Shown: positions 47,095 to 56,652, counted from the stretch's first letter. The stretch: 64,000 nt of DNA from Shewanella baltica (GCF_900456975.1 NZ_UGYM01000002.1:434001-498000); one strand, 5' to 3'. Translations and numbers: made by a program. Notes: generated from the letters alone by a model not told the origin.

Positions 47095-47754
47095 ATGAGC
47101 TACACAAAGTCGACAAAGGCGATTAGCTTAGCTTGGACAGGTGCCTCGGGTGCACCTTATGGGCTTAAGTTACTCGAGTGTCTATTGGTATCGGGTTATC
47201 AAGTGTTTTTGATGATCTCCAGTGCCGCTCGGGTAGTATTAGCGACTGAACACGGTTTGCAGTTAAGCGCCAACAGCGACAAAGCCCATGCTCAGCTGTT
47301 GGCTTTGCTGCACGAAAAAGCCGTGATTATTACTGGCGAATTAGTGGTATTAGGCAAAGATGAGTGGTTTTCACCGCCTGCATCGGGCAGCGCCGCACCT
47401 AAACAAATGGTGATTTGCCCTTGCTCGACGGGGACGTTAGCGGCAGTGGCTACCGGAATGAGTAATAATTTACTCGAACGCGCCGCCGATGTGGTGATTA
47501 AAGAGCGCGGCCAACTTATCTTAGTGCCGAGGGAAACTCCTTTTAGCGCCATACACTTAGAGCATATGTTGAGTCTTTCTCGCCTCGGCGCGACCATTAT
47601 GCCCGCTGCCCCCGGTTTTTATCACAATCCCAAATCGGTTGAAGATCTGGTAGACTTCATGGTCGCTCGAATTCTCGATCATTTGGGCGTTGACCATGCA
47701 TTAACGAGTCGCTGGGGTTATGACAAACAGTCTAACCGCGACCTCGACAATTGA
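47095..47754 (+). CDS. ubiX: flavin prenyltransferase UbiX
   Basis: 219 residues, slightly longer than the usual 190-210. It belongs to the HFCD flavoprotein fold: [20 protein letters not shown] (11-30, Rossmann start with FMN-binding Ser), [25 protein letters not shown] (110-134) and [17 protein letters not shown] (about 142-158). It makes prenylated FMN for the UbiD decarboxylase of ubiquinone synthesis. It starts one base after the mpl stop, so translation is coupled. Confidence 0.95.
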   Translation: MSYTKSTKAISLAWTGASGAPYGLKLLECLLVSGYQVFLMISSAARVVLATEHGLQLSANSDKAHAQLLALLHEKAVIITGELVVLGKDEWFSPPASGSAAPKQMVICPCSTGTLAAVATGMSNNLLERAADVVIKERGQLILVPRETPFSAIHLEHMLSLSRLGATIMPAAPGFYHNPKSVEDLVDFMVARILDHLGVDHALTSRWGYDKQSNRDLDN

Positions 47755-47761
47755 GACTTAT

Positions 47762-48292
47762 ATGAAACACACCACCGAAGTGATGATCTCTGCAGAAGAG
47801 ATAAGCCAGAAATTGGATCAAATGGCCGAGCTAATCAATGCCCATTATGCCCACAGCGAACGTCTGCTGATGGTAGGCTTGTTAAAAGGCTCAGTGGTCT
47901 TTATGGCTGACCTGTGTCGCCGAATTAAAGGCCATGTTGAAATCGATTTTATGTCGGTTTCCAGTTATGGCAATGCTATGACCAGCTCACGGGATGTGAA
48001 AGTGCTGAAAGATGTGCAATCAGATATCGCCGGTCGCGATGTATTGATTGTGGAAGACTTGATTGACTCAGGTAACACCTTAAGCAAAGTGCGCGAGATG
48101 TTGTTACTGCGCGAGCCTAAGAGCCTTGCACTGTGCACCCTGCTAGATAAACCTGAACGTCGTGAAGTGGATGTGAAGGTCGATTTTATCGGTTTCACTA
48201 TCCCTGATGAGTTTATCGTGGGTTATGGTATTGATTATGCAGAGCAATATCGCAATCTACCTTACATCGCGAAAGTCGTGCCACTCGATTAA
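47762..48292 (+). CDS. hpt: hypoxanthine phosphoribosyltransferase
   Basis: 176 residues from the ATG at 47762, seven bases after ubiX; the longer frame overlapping ubiX is not in keeping with the family. The type I PRTase core is present: [19 protein letters not shown] and the PRPP loop [17 protein letters not shown] (about 98-114), followed by [11 protein letters not shown]. It salvages hypoxanthine with PRPP to IMP. Last gene of the cluster, closed by a terminator. Confidence 0.96.
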   Translation: MKHTTEVMISAEEISQKLDQMAELINAHYAHSERLLMVGLLKGSVVFMADLCRRIKGHVEIDFMSVSSYGNAMTSSRDVKVLKDVQSDIAGRDVLIVEDLIDSGNTLSKVREMLLLREPKSLALCTLLDKPERREVDVKVDFIGFTIPDEFIVGYGIDYAEQYRNLPYIAKVVPLD

Positions 48293-48308
48293 GTGTCCGA
48301 TACCGTTT

Positions 48309-48340
48309 AAAACTCCCGCAACAGGCGGGAGTTTTGCTTT
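48309..48340 (+). terminator. terminator of mpl-ubiX-hpt
   Basis: Stem AAAACTCCCGC / GCGGGAGTTTT with loop AACAG and trailing T-rich tract. Confidence 0.93.
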
Positions 48341-48498
48341 TTACGGTTATATAAAAAATAGTATAAATAATTGAACCATTAAAGATTGGTTTTTCAATCG
48401 ATTAGCTAATTTTTTGCTTTAGTTCTGCAACCCATCATTGTAATTGTGTTTTTTAGCACCATCTTATTACTTTCTAATGTGTAAGGATCGGTACAAAT

Positions 48499-49437
48499 AT
48501 GGCGAATATTACCCATGCTCTGGTACTCGAAGGGCTTAAAAAAACCTATAAAGGCGGTGTCGAAGCGGTCAAAGGCATCAGCCTCACCGTCAATCAAGGG
48601 GATTTCTTTGCCTTGCTCGGCCCCAATGGTGCGGGTAAATCCACCACGATTGGTATTATTAGCTCCTTAGTGCAGAAGAGTTCAGGTTCGGTCAAAGTCT
48701 TTGATTATGATATCGATAAGCAGCTAGAACACGCCAAGCTTTGTATTGGTCTAGTGCCGCAAGAGTTTAACTTCAACCAGTTTGAAACCGTACTGCAAAT
48801 CGTGGTGAATCAAGCGGGTTACTATGGTGTGCCTAAGCCTGTTGCCCTTGAGCGCGCCAAAAAATACTTAAGCCAACTGGATTTGTGGGAAAAACGTAAT
48901 AGCCAATCGCGGGAATTATCCGGCGGTATGAAGCGACGGTTAATGATCGCCCGCGCCCTGATGCACGAACCTAAGTTGTTGATTTTAGATGAGCCTACCG
49001 CAGGCGTGGATATTGAACTGCGTCGCTCTATGTGGGAGTTCCTCAAACAAATTAATCAGCAAGGCGTGACGATCATCCTGACCACCCATTACCTTGAAGA
49101 GGCTGAAATGCTTTGCCGTAATATCGGCATTATCGACAAAGGCATTTTAGTGGAATGCACTAGCATGAAGGCGCTGCTGAGTAAGCTGAATATGGAGACG
49201 TTTATTCTCGATCTGCGTCGCGATACATCAACGGCACCAGTACTCGATGGCATGGCTTGTCGCTTAACTGACTCTCATACCTTAGAGGTGGATGTGGTTA
49301 AAGAGCAAAATCTCAACGATGTCTTTAGCCAATTAAGTGCGGCCAATATAGAAGTGCTATCTATGCGTAACAAGTCTAATCGCTTAGAAGAACTCTTCGT
49401 CGAACTCGTGAAGAAAACTCAGGGAGTCTCTGCATGA
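48499..49437 (+). CDS. ABC transporter ATP-binding protein (YadG-like)
   Basis: 312 residues. Walker A is GPNGAGKST (about 41-49), the ABC signature is LSGGMKRRLMIARAL (about 139-153), Walker B is LLILDEPTAGVD (about 160-171), and the switch His lies in TTHYLEEAE. The C-terminal about 90 residues are the usual DUF4162-like tail of ABC-2 exporters. It powers the permease encoded next, whose ATG overlaps this stop (ATGA). Homologous in layout to E. coli YadGH; substrate unknown. Confidence 0.94.
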   Translation: MANITHALVLEGLKKTYKGGVEAVKGISLTVNQGDFFALLGPNGAGKSTTIGIISSLVQKSSGSVKVFDYDIDKQLEHAKLCIGLVPQEFNFNQFETVLQIVVNQAGYYGVPKPVALERAKKYLSQLDLWEKRNSQSRELSGGMKRRLMIARALMHEPKLLILDEPTAGVDIELRRSMWEFLKQINQQGVTIILTTHYLEEAEMLCRNIGIIDKGILVECTSMKALLSKLNMETFILDLRRDTSTAPVLDGMACRLTDSHTLEVDVVKEQNLNDVFSQLSAANIEVLSMRNKSNRLEELFVELVKKTQGVSA

Positions 49438-50204
49438 ACCAGCTCTACTTTATCGCCTTTAAAAGCATCTTAAGCAAAGAAATCAATCGTTTTACGCGAA
49501 TTTGGATCCAGACTTTAGTGCCGCCTGCGATTACCATGACCTTGTATTTTTTGATTTTTGGTAACTTAGTTGGCAGCCGAATTGGAGAGATGGGCGGCGT
49601 ATCTTATATGGAGTTTATCGCCCCAGGTTTGATCATGATGTCAGTGATCACTAACTCTTACTCGAACGTGGCGAGCTCATTCTACAGTGCTAAGTTTCAA
49701 CGCAATTTAGAAGAGCTGATGGTGGCTCCTGTGCCCCATTATGTGTTGATTGCTGGCTATGTTGGTGGCGGTGTGGCGCGCGGTTTATGTGTCGGCCTAA
49801 TAGTGACGCTTGTGGCCATGTTCTTCGTCGACATTAGCTTGCATCATGCCGGTTTAGTGGTAATGACAGTGTTTTTAACCTCAGTGCTATTCTCCTTAGG
49901 CGGCTTGATTAACGCTGTTTTTGCTAAAAGTTTCGATGATATCAGTATCATCCCTACTTTTGTACTTACCCCATTAACTTACCTTGGCGGGGTATTTTAC
50001 TCGCTGTCACTCTTGCCCCCTTTCTGGCAAGGCGTGTCGGCACTCAACCCTGTGGTCTATATGATCAACGTGTTCCGCTATGGTTTTTTAGGTTTCGCCG
50101 ACATCAGCGTGCCACTATCCATCGCCATTATGATCGGTTTCTGTGTCGCCCTATGGACCTTAGCGTATTATCTAGTTTCACGGGGAATTGGGTTACGTTC
50201 GTAA
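49434..50204 (+). CDS. ABC-2 type permease (YadH-like)
   Basis: 256 residues with six transmembrane helices and the ABC-2 membrane domain. The N-terminal cytosolic helix (KSILSKEINRFTRIWIQTLVPP, residues about 9-30) leads into TM1; the extracellular FYSLSLLPPFWQG re-entrant region near 190-205 and NPVVYMINVFRYGF are hallmarks. It pairs with the ATPase upstream by ATGA overlap. The exported substrate is unknown. An IS3-family element begins 18 bases after its stop, so its original terminator may be lost. Confidence 0.93.
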   Translation: MNQLYFIAFKSILSKEINRFTRIWIQTLVPPAITMTLYFLIFGNLVGSRIGEMGGVSYMEFIAPGLIMMSVITNSYSNVASSFYSAKFQRNLEELMVAPVPHYVLIAGYVGGGVARGLCVGLIVTLVAMFFVDISLHHAGLVVMTVFLTSVLFSLGGLINAVFAKSFDDISIIPTFVLTPLTYLGGVFYSLSLLPPFWQGVSALNPVVYMINVFRYGFLGFADISVPLSIAIMIGFCVALWTLAYYLVSRGIGLRS

Positions 50205-50250
50205 ACATATTTATTGAGAGCTGTCCCGTCCTAAGATAGGTTGACAGTTT

Positions 50251-51129
50251 CTAGGCCAGCTCCAGTAGCTGGCCTTTTCTATTATGCACCTGATTGGGTG
50301 TTTCCATATCCAAACTCAGATGCGGTCTCATTTCGTTGTATATCGCTATCGATTCTCTAACAAGTCTCTTCAGCTCTTCCAGCGTTTTACACCGGTAGAG
50401 TAAAAACTCCTGCTTCAGGATCCCGTTTACTCGTTCTGCTAACGCATTTTGATAGCAATCATAACCGTCTGTCATCGACGGCTGAATATGGTTGGCCTGC
50501 AGTTCATCTTGATAAACGGCTGAGCAGTATTGCGAACCTCGGTCTGAGTGATGGACCGCATTAGCGCTATAGCGCTTATCTTTGACCGCCATTTTCAGTG
50601 CTTTCACTACGCTTTCTGCTTTCATGTCCGTACTCAAGTGATGACCGACTATCTTACGTGACGCGGCATCAGTCACTAGTGACAAATAGTGCACGCCTTG
50701 GTCTGATTCGAGATAAGTGATATCGCTGACCAGTACATGCTCGGCATCGTGTAGTCCCTCTTCCTTCAGCAGGTTGGGATGCTTCTTCATCCAATGCTTG
50801 CTGAATGTCGTTTTTGTGAAGCTTCTCTTGGGCTTAACTAGCAAGCCTTCACTTCTCAAGTAGGTAAAGAACCCGTCTCGCCCGAGTTTGATATCATGTT
50901 CAACCAGCTTAGGCTGTATCAAAGTATAGAGCTTACGCGTCCCCAATCGTGGCATATAGTTACGCCAATATTGGACCCAGTCTTTGATGACCGATAGCTC
51001 AGTGCTTCGGCTCGCCATTCGGGCGACAGCCTGATAAATACCTTGCCGTGAAATACCGACAGCGCGACACGCAACGGCAAGGTTTATTTTGCTTTGGGTT
51101 TTGGCTTGCCAGAGATACCGGATAAGTAC
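50251..51129 (-). CDS. IS3-family transposase OrfB (catalytic, made by -1 frameshift)
   Basis: The -1 frame relative to orfA is open from the slip site at 51129-51135 to 50251; an internal ATG at 51018 marks the shortest reading. After the slip it reads VLIRYLWQ... then an HTH_21 helix (INLAVACRAVGISRQGIYQ). The rve integrase core follows with the DDE triad in DITYLES, HHSDRGSQY and NALAERVNGILKQE. It catalyses transposition as the OrfAB fusion. No stop or frameshift breaks the domain. Confidence 0.9.
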   Translation of the reverse strand, partial: VLIRYLWQAKTQSKINLAVACRAVGISRQGIYQAVARMASRSTELSVIKDWVQYWRNYMPRLGTRKLYTLIQPKLVEHDIKLGRDGFFTYLRSEGLLVKPKRSFTKTTFSKHWMKKHPNLLKEEGLHDAEHVLVSDITYLESDQGVHYLSLVTDAASRKIVGHHLSTDMKAESVVKALKMAVKDKRYSANAVHHSDRGSQYCSAVYQDELQANHIQPSMTDGYDCYQNALAERVNGILKQEFLLYRCKTLEELKRLVRESIAIYNEMRPHLSLDMETPNQVHNRKGQLLELA

Positions 51130-51479
51130 TTTTTTCTGAGGCCGGCTCCGTATTCATTGTCCATGATATCGACCATACCATTGAGAATTTGGTTACGCAG
51201 TTTCGCTTCGGCTAACTCACGTTCAAGGCGCTTGATAGTTTCGGCTGGGGTTTCTTTTGAAGGAGGCATAAGGGGATGCTGAAAGAGTTTCGACCAATCG
51301 AGTTTACCATGCTTTCTCAGCCAGACGAGTACCGTTGTTTTCCCCTGAATGCCAAAACGAGTCTGCGCTTGCTTGTAAGTCATTTCGCCTTTTTCAACAC
51401 GTTCAACAACGCCTAATTTAAAAGCTAAGGTGTAATCGCGTTGAGTACGCTTACGGCTTGAGTTACTTGATGTTGTCAT
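51084..51479 (-). CDS. IS3-family transposase OrfA (DNA-binding, frameshift upstream frame)
   Basis: 131 residues. The N-terminal HTH (RDYTLAFKLGVVERVEKGEMTY, residues about 14-35; then KQAQTRFGI and VLVWLRKHGKLDW) binds the IS ends. A leucine-rich coiled coil follows (ETIKRLERELAEAKLRNQIL, residues about 78-97). The heptamer A-AAA-AAG (minus strand, 51135-51129) lies in frame 15 codons before the orfA stop, exactly as in IS3 elements. AAGGAC-like ribosome binding sequence precedes the ATG. Confidence 0.92.
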   Translation of the reverse strand: MTTSSNSSRKRTQRDYTLAFKLGVVERVEKGEMTYKQAQTRFGIQGKTTVLVWLRKHGKLDWSKLFQHPLMPPSKETPAETIKRLERELAEAKLRNQILNGMVDIMDNEYGAGLRKKYLSGISGKPKPKAK

Positions 51480-51529
51480 AAAGAAGTCCTCTTTATGTCA
51501 ACGTATTTCAGGACGGGACACTTGTTATA

Positions 51530-51557
51530 AAAAAGGAGGCTAGTTAGCCTCCTTTTT
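51530..51557 (-). terminator. terminator of the S8 protease gene
   Basis: Stem AAAAAGGAGGCTA / TAGCCTCCTTTTT. On the minus strand it is followed by a T-run. It lies only 10 bases outside the IS end. Confidence 0.9.
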
Positions 51558-51573
51558 ACTGTTTAACTTCTTG

Positions 51574-54500
51574 TTACTTCATACGACGACGCATTGCCGC
51601 CAGAGGTAACAACAAGGCTGTTAACCAACCTAGAGCACCGCCACCAGAACCACCAGAACTAGTTGAAGCACTAGCTTTCACTGTTACAGTTGAAGTTCCA
51701 GCATTACTGCTATCTACACCATCAGAAGCAACAACTGTGAATGTATAAACATTATCACCAGCGGGTGCCGTAAAGCCAATTTTTTCTGAGCCATTAACAA
51801 AGCTCACTGCTGGACCTGATGTCTGCGTCCAAGTGTATGTTAATGTATCTTTGTCAGCATCTTTGCCATTAGCGAGTAATGCAACATACGAGTTTTCTGT
51901 CGCAGTTGCACTGCTAGGTGAAACGGTAGGCTTAGTATTATTAATCATGATAGTAACTTTAGCTGGCGCCGAAGCGTTGCCCATAGTGTCTAGCGCGATA
52001 ACTTCTACTTCCATCGTTTTGCTTTGTTGATTAATGACTGCGTCAGCACTTAAATGTACAGTACCATCCTTATCGACAGCAACCATGCTGCTGTTAGAGT
52101 TCAGAGTGACAAACTCGGAGAATGGACTTGTGATCATGTCAGGGTCTGTTGCAGTTAATTTGCCTAACACACTTCCAGCTGCAGCTCCTTTGTTTACTGA
52201 AAGCGTCACGTTGGCTACTGTTGGAGCAGAGTTACCTTCATCTGACGTATTAGCAACAACAGACATTGAGCCTGAATCAGACAAGAACATAAAGCCCATC
52301 GCATTATCGCCAACTTGAGCTTCTAAAGTTGCACTTTCTCCCGGTTTTAGTTCAGTGACTTCATTGCCTTCTGCATCAACTAGCATTGCAGAGGTTCCTG
52401 AGCCATCAAGCATAAGTGTTGCTACTACGCTGTCTTCATCACCCGATGGAATTGGAGCCCAGTCACTGTCTTCGACACGGAAGCGAACCTTGATAGTCTT
52501 ACCTAAATCCGCTTGAGTTAAGCCTAAATCTTCAAAACAGGCTTTACTCGTTAGGAAGTCATTACCAGTCACGTGGAATACAGGTTCTAATGTTCCAGAC
52601 GAAGTACCATATTTAGAAACTAAACCATAGATAGATCTTGGATATGCATCATTGAACCAGTTTAAGTTCGCCGATGCTGCCGTGTAATCCCAAACTCCAT
52701 CATTGTTGAGATCATAATCGACTGAATAGTTACCCGCTAAAGGATGGATAATAGGATCGCGCATTTGCAGCGTGTTATATATCGCAATACCTGCATCACA
52801 TGAGCTGCTTAACAACAGTTCACTCGATGCATTCAGCAGGTCGTGACGTCTTGATGAATCAACAGGGCTAGTGGCAATGAGTGGCGCCGTAAATGGATCG
52901 GTAATTGAAGTGGCACCTACGTTAGTTAGTGTCCGTACTAAACCATCTGCTGTGACTTCGGTTGCAACTGAAATTGCTGCAGCTGCTTTTGGTAGAATGT
53001 GATAAACCAAATGTAGTGCTTTGTCTTCGCCATCCATAAATTGGATTGCACCATCGTATTCTGACAATGTTAATGCAGTAGAAGCGTCAGCAGCAGTCCC
53101 ATCAAGCTCATAGGATGATGTTAGAGTCCATTCTGGCAGTTTTGTTGGGTCAATTGTTGCTGTAACGTCAAAGTCGACAGTTTGCCCTGCTGGAATCGTT
53201 ACGCTTGCAGGTACTGCAAAACTTAGCGCACCAGAATCTAAGTCATTCTGGAAGCGCTGGTCGACTTTTAGTGTGTAGGTTTTCTCTGCAGTTGAGAAGT
53301 TCTTAACAGAAACAGTTTTAGTAATTGAAGTTGTTTTGTTTAGAGCCAATAAACCAAATGCTAAAGCAGCTTGTTTAGTCTCTTTATTCCAAGCGGCGAC
53401 AGGAAGATTAACGGCTTTCTCAACATTCACTAATCCTGAACCAATATAACTGATTGGTGCTAGCTCAGTGTCTGGATTGATTTCTTTTGGCTCAAGCGTT
53501 ACGTCTAAGTTTGCCGCGTTCATAATTGTGGCTTTAATTTCAAACGCGTTGCGATTTGGTAACGCCTCACGAATGATACTAATTGCACCAGCAGTTATTG
53601 GACTAGAGAAAGACGTTCCGCTAATTGGGGTTAATCCTTCTCCTAAACCTGGGTGAGCAGTTAATATGTCAGTACCAGGAGCGGTGATCTCTGGCTTTAA
53701 AGTACCTGCAATTGAAGGTCCACGTGAAGTAAAGGTTGCAATTGCTCCAGCTGTAGTTACTTCAGTTGATGAAATGCTGAAAGGTACGTCACCTGATCCT
53801 AGTGCTGCTTTGATCGCATCACCATCTTCTTTTGAAATCATGACCGATGGAATGGTGATCTTATCGTCCGCTCCTCCCATCACAATAGCACCAGCATTGG
53901 CGGCATTGTTTGCCACTATGACGAATGAAGCACCTTTTAATTGTGCATTTAGAACCTTAACGGCGAACCCGCAAACTCCACGATCAATGAGTACCGTTTT
54001 ACCAGTAAAGTCTTCTGTGTAAGCAACACAACCATTTTGGTTAGTTGAAGGATAAACTATTGGAGCAGTTGTGTTCGTGAAACTGTATGCATTTGATTTA
54101 TTAAATCCGGCACCAATTGCAGTAATTGATTCACCAACGAGCATTGCATCAACTTTTCCAACTTTAGTTGTTGGATGCGTCATAGCCCCTACTGATAAGG
54201 CACTATTGGTAGTACTTGGACCGCCAACAACAAAAGGTGTTGGGCCATCGTTACCAGCAGAAATGACTAAGTTTACGCCAAGTTGAACCATTTCATCGAT
54301 CAATACTTGAACGGCACCACCGTCAGTATCGCCAAAATCCCCCCCTAAAGACATGTTTACGCTATCAACTCGGTCACTGATATCGCCATCACCATTAGGG
54401 TCCATAGCGGCTTCTAGTGCATTAAGCTGTGCAATACCCGAGCAGCCTGAATTACACACTGAATAGACGAGTAACTCTACATCTGGTGCTGTACCAACGA

Positions 54501-55212
54501 CTGAGTGACTAACATGAGTACCGTGGTTAGTTGTAACATCAATAGGGTTCGGGTCGTTATTTACAAAGTCCCAACCACCAATCACTTTACCCTGTGGCCA
54601 GTTTGGCATTTCACTTTTTGCTGCAACTGCGGCTTGATAGTCTGCAATTAAACCTGAACCACCAAGAGCCTTATGGGTGTAATCAACACCCGTATCAAGA
54701 ATTGCAACACGCTGACCTTTGCCTGATGCTACACCTGCTTCGATAACGGCTTTTGCTTTGATGTACTCAGCACTCGCTTCAACATCGAGTTTATAGTCAT
54801 AGATAGGTAAAATATCTGCAACTTCAGCATTTTTCAGTAAAGTAGTGAGTTTTTTATGATCACCTTGAACAACAATGGAGTTAACCAATTTTGAGGTGGT
54901 TGCGACAATCTTAATATCGGCATCCATGCTCTGAATAGCATTTTTAACTTTTGATTGTGAACTTTCGATATTGCTCATTACTGATTGACGATTAAAGCCT
55001 TTTAATTGGCTCTGTTGAGCAACAGAAGGAGCTTTAAGTCTTATCATCCAAGCAACGGCTTGTTTTTGCTCATTACTTTCATTCTTTGTAACACTGAGTC
55101 CCGCATACTGATCTGCTGTTTGGTTAGTAGTGTTGTACTGGGTTGCAGTGCCAGCAATAGCTGCGCTTGATAATAGTGCAGCGGAGATCGCGATCGATAG
55201 TTTTGTCTTCAC
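51574..55212 (-). CDS. large S8 (subtilisin-like) serine protease with PA insert and GlyGly-CTERM tail
   Basis: 1212 residues from a GTG at 55212, with AAGGAAG five bases upstream. The signal peptide ends SAAIAG. An inhibitor-I9-like propeptide spans about 45-140. The catalytic domain carries D173 (LDTGVD), H230 (NHGTHVSH), the oxyanion N321 (SAGNDG) and S534 (SGTSFSSP), with a PA domain inserted at about 385-470. Long C-terminal beta-rich regions end in a cadherin-like and an Ig/PKD-like repeat. The tail SGGSGGGALGWLTALLLPLAAMRRR is split by TM and basic end: a GlyGly-CTERM sorting signal, cut by rhombosortase. It is therefore exported, probably by type II secretion, as an extracellular protease. 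Confidence 0.93.
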   Translation of the reverse strand: MKTKLSIAISAALLSSAAIAGTATQYNTTNQTADQYAGLSVTKNESNEQKQAVAWMIRLKAPSVAQQSQLKGFNRQSVMSNIESSQSKVKNAIQSMDADIKIVATTSKLVNSIVVQGDHKKLTTLLKNAEVADILPIYDYKLDVEASAEYIKAKAVIEAGVASGKGQRVAILDTGVDYTHKALGGSGLIADYQAAVAAKSEMPNWPQGKVIGGWDFVNNDPNPIDVTTNHGTHVSHSVVGTAPDVELLVYSVCNSGCSGIAQLNALEAAMDPNGDGDISDRVDSVNMSLGGDFGDTDGGAVQVLIDEMVQLGVNLVISAGNDGPTPFVVGGPSTTNSALSVGAMTHPTTKVGKVDAMLVGESITAIGAGFNKSNAYSFTNTTAPIVYPSTNQNGCVAYTEDFTGKTVLIDRGVCGFAVKVLNAQLKGASFVIVANNAANAGAIVMGGADDKITIPSVMISKEDGDAIKAALGSGDVPFSISSTEVTTAGAIATFTSRGPSIAGTLKPEITAPGTDILTAHPGLGEGLTPISGTSFSSPITAGAISIIREALPNRNAFEIKATIMNAANLDVTLEPKEINPDTELAPISYIGSGLVNVEKAVNLPVAAWNKETKQAALAFGLLALNKTTSITKTVSVKNFSTAEKTYTLKVDQRFQNDLDSGALSFAVPASVTIPAGQTVDFDVTATIDPTKLPEWTLTSSYELDGTAADASTALTLSEYDGAIQFMDGEDKALHLVYHILPKAAAAISVATEVTADGLVRTLTNVGATSITDPFTAPLIATSPVDSSRRHDLLNASSELLLSSSCDAGIAIYNTLQMRDPIIHPLAGNYSVDYDLNNDGVWDYTAASANLNWFNDAYPRSIYGLVSKYGTSSGTLEPVFHVTGNDFLTSKACFEDLGLTQADLGKTIKVRFRVEDSDWAPIPSGDEDSVVATLMLDGSGTSAMLVDAEGNEVTELKPGESATLEAQVGDNAMGFMFLSDSGSMSVVANTSDEGNSAPTVANVTLSVNKGAAAGSVLGKLTATDPDMITSPFSEFVTLNSNSSMVAVDKDGTVHLSADAVINQQSKTMEVEVIALDTMGNASAPAKVTIMINNTKPTVSPSSATATENSYVALLANGKDADKDTLTYTWTQTSGPAVSFVNGSEKIGFTAPAGDNVYTFTVVASDGVDSSNAGTSTVTVKASASTSSGGSGGGALGWLTALLLPLAAMRRRMK

Positions 55213-55417
55213 AACTTCTTCCTTGTCAATTAATGCTTTCAGCACTTTATTAATGTGCTTGTAGCTGAATTGTTATAGTTTTTGCTGCACTCTTTGATGA
55301 CAGCAATGAAGTTGTAACACAAAAATACCGTATGGTTAACACTTTCGCAGTTAAAAAGATGTTAATCACACTTTGCCATTCGTCGTTCTGTTTGTGTGTG
55401 CTTGCTGCTTTTGTAGC

Positions 55418-55879
55418 CTAAGGCTTAACCGCTCTGACTATTGGGTTTTGTAGGCTGATTAAGGTTTCTGTCGACTGGATTTCATCGATCGATTGAATGC
55501 GATTGATGAGTACGTGCTGTAAACCATCGATGGATTGGCACATTACCTTTACGAAAATACTGTAGTTGCCTGTGGTGTAATAGGCTTCGACGACTTCTTC
55601 GAGTGCATTGAGTTTGGCTATGGCGGCGGGGTAATCGCCAGCACTTTTAAGATTGATACCGATAAAACAGCAGACGTCATAACCTAAGGCTTTAGGATTT
55701 ACTGTAATCTGCGCGCCTGTGATGATCCCAGCTTGCTTCATTTTTTCTACCCGAACATGGATAGTGCCCGCGCTCACGCTAAAGCGTTTAGCGAGTTCGG
55801 CAAAGGGCGTGCGGGCATCCTGCATTAGGGCTTCGAGGATATGATTATCGAGTTGATCGCGCTGAAATGCGGTATCCAT
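55418..55879 (-). CDS. asnC: Lrp-family regulator AsnC
   Basis: 153 residues from the ATG at 55879. An N-terminal HTH (DQLDNHILEALMQDARTPFAEL, residues about 9-30, then VSAGTIHVRVEKMKQAGIITGA) is followed by the RAM ligand domain. The middle and end (VEAYYTTGNYSIFVKVMCQSI, residues about 82-102; INRIQSIDEIQSTETLISLQNP) closely match enterobacterial AsnC, which controls asnA with asparagine as effector. No asnA is in the window. A longer reading to 55912 adds 11 residues with no ribosome binding site. Confidence 0.9.
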   Translation of the reverse strand: MDTAFQRDQLDNHILEALMQDARTPFAELAKRFSVSAGTIHVRVEKMKQAGIITGAQITVNPKALGYDVCCFIGINLKSAGDYPAAIAKLNALEEVVEAYYTTGNYSIFVKVMCQSIDGLQHVLINRIQSIDEIQSTETLISLQNPIVRAVKP

Positions 55880-55974
55880 AAATAAACTCTCTATAACGTA
55901 ATGAATTGTCATAAAGTTACGTTTTTTTATGGGGAATTGCTACCGATTTTGCCCGTCTTAGTTGATTTTAGTGA

Positions 55975-56652
55975 TCATTGTTCGCCCAAAGGCTCACAAA
56001 AAGGCACTTCTGCGCTAAAAGTCATACTGACACCCGTGTAGGGATGTTTGATGGTGAGTTCTGCCGCATGCAGTAATAGGCGAGGGGCTAAGGATTTGGC
56101 TAATGGGTCGGCATAAAAACCATCGCCTAAGATCGGATGACCGAGCGCCATCATATGTACCCGTAATTGGTGTGAGCGGCCAGTGATTGGCGTGAGTTTC
56201 ACCAGCGTTGAGCGTTTGGCGCGACTTATTACTTGGTAGTGAGTCAACGACGGTTTGCCCACAAGATGATCGACTTTCTGTTTGGGGCGATTTGGCCAGT
56301 CGCAGATCAGCGGATAATCAACACTACCCGTATCATTTTTGATATGACCAGCGACCCTTGCAAAGTAGGTCTTGCTGGTTTCTCTATCGTGGAATTGACG
56401 TTTTAATTCACGTTCGGCGCTACGAATAAGGGCGACAACGATCACGCCTGAGGTCGCCATATCGAGGCGGTGGACGATTTGGCTATGGGGATGTTCAGCT
56501 TTTACCCGAGCATAGACACTGTCGTAATGGGCAGGATCGCGACCGGGCACAGACAACAATCCCGAAGGTTTGTTTATGACGATAATGTCTTTATCTTGAT
56601 AAAGAATATCGAGCCAAGGAGTTGTCGGTGGTTGGTAAATAAAATCAGTCAT
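55975..56652 (-). CDS. rluA: dual-specificity RNA pseudouridine synthase RluA
   Basis: 225 residues, no S4 domain, as in RluA. It isomerises U746 of 23S rRNA and U32 of tRNAs. Motifs: KDIIVINKPSGLLSVPGR (motif I), the catalytic Asp in IVHRLDMATSGVIVVAL, YFARV, the CDWPNRPKQK block typical of RluA, and TPITGRSHQLRVHMMALGHPI (residues about 155-175). Single gene, divergent from rlhA. Confidence 0.95.
   Translation of the reverse strand: MTDFIYQPPTTPWLDILYQDKDIIVINKPSGLLSVPGRDPAHYDSVYARVKAEHPHSQIVHRLDMATSGVIVVALIRSAERELKRQFHDRETSKTYFARVAGHIKNDTGSVDYPLICDWPNRPKQKVDHLVGKPSLTHYQVISRAKRSTLVKLTPITGRSHQLRVHMMALGHPILGDGFYADPLAKSLAPRLLLHAAELTIKHPYTGVSMTFSAEVPFCEPLGEQ

Larger units (their letters stand above)
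50222..51520 (-). mobile_element. IS3-family insertion sequence, complete (1299 bp)
   Basis: Bounded by inverted repeats beginning TGTCCCGTCC at 50222-50231 and its complement GGACGGGACA at 51511-51520, with imperfect extension (left CTAAGATAGGTTGACA; right complement CTGAAATACGTTGACA). Ends are TG...CA. It contains orfA and orfB of a DDE transposase, read on the minus strand, in a -1 frame relation with a canonical slippery heptamer. Flanks (GAGAGC left, CTTGTT right) show no target duplication. Both ORFs and ends look intact, so it is probably functional. Confidence 0.95.

Noticed and set aside
50216..51526. target-site duplication of the IS
   Set aside because: Bases on the two sides of the element were compared for 3-6 bp; none match.
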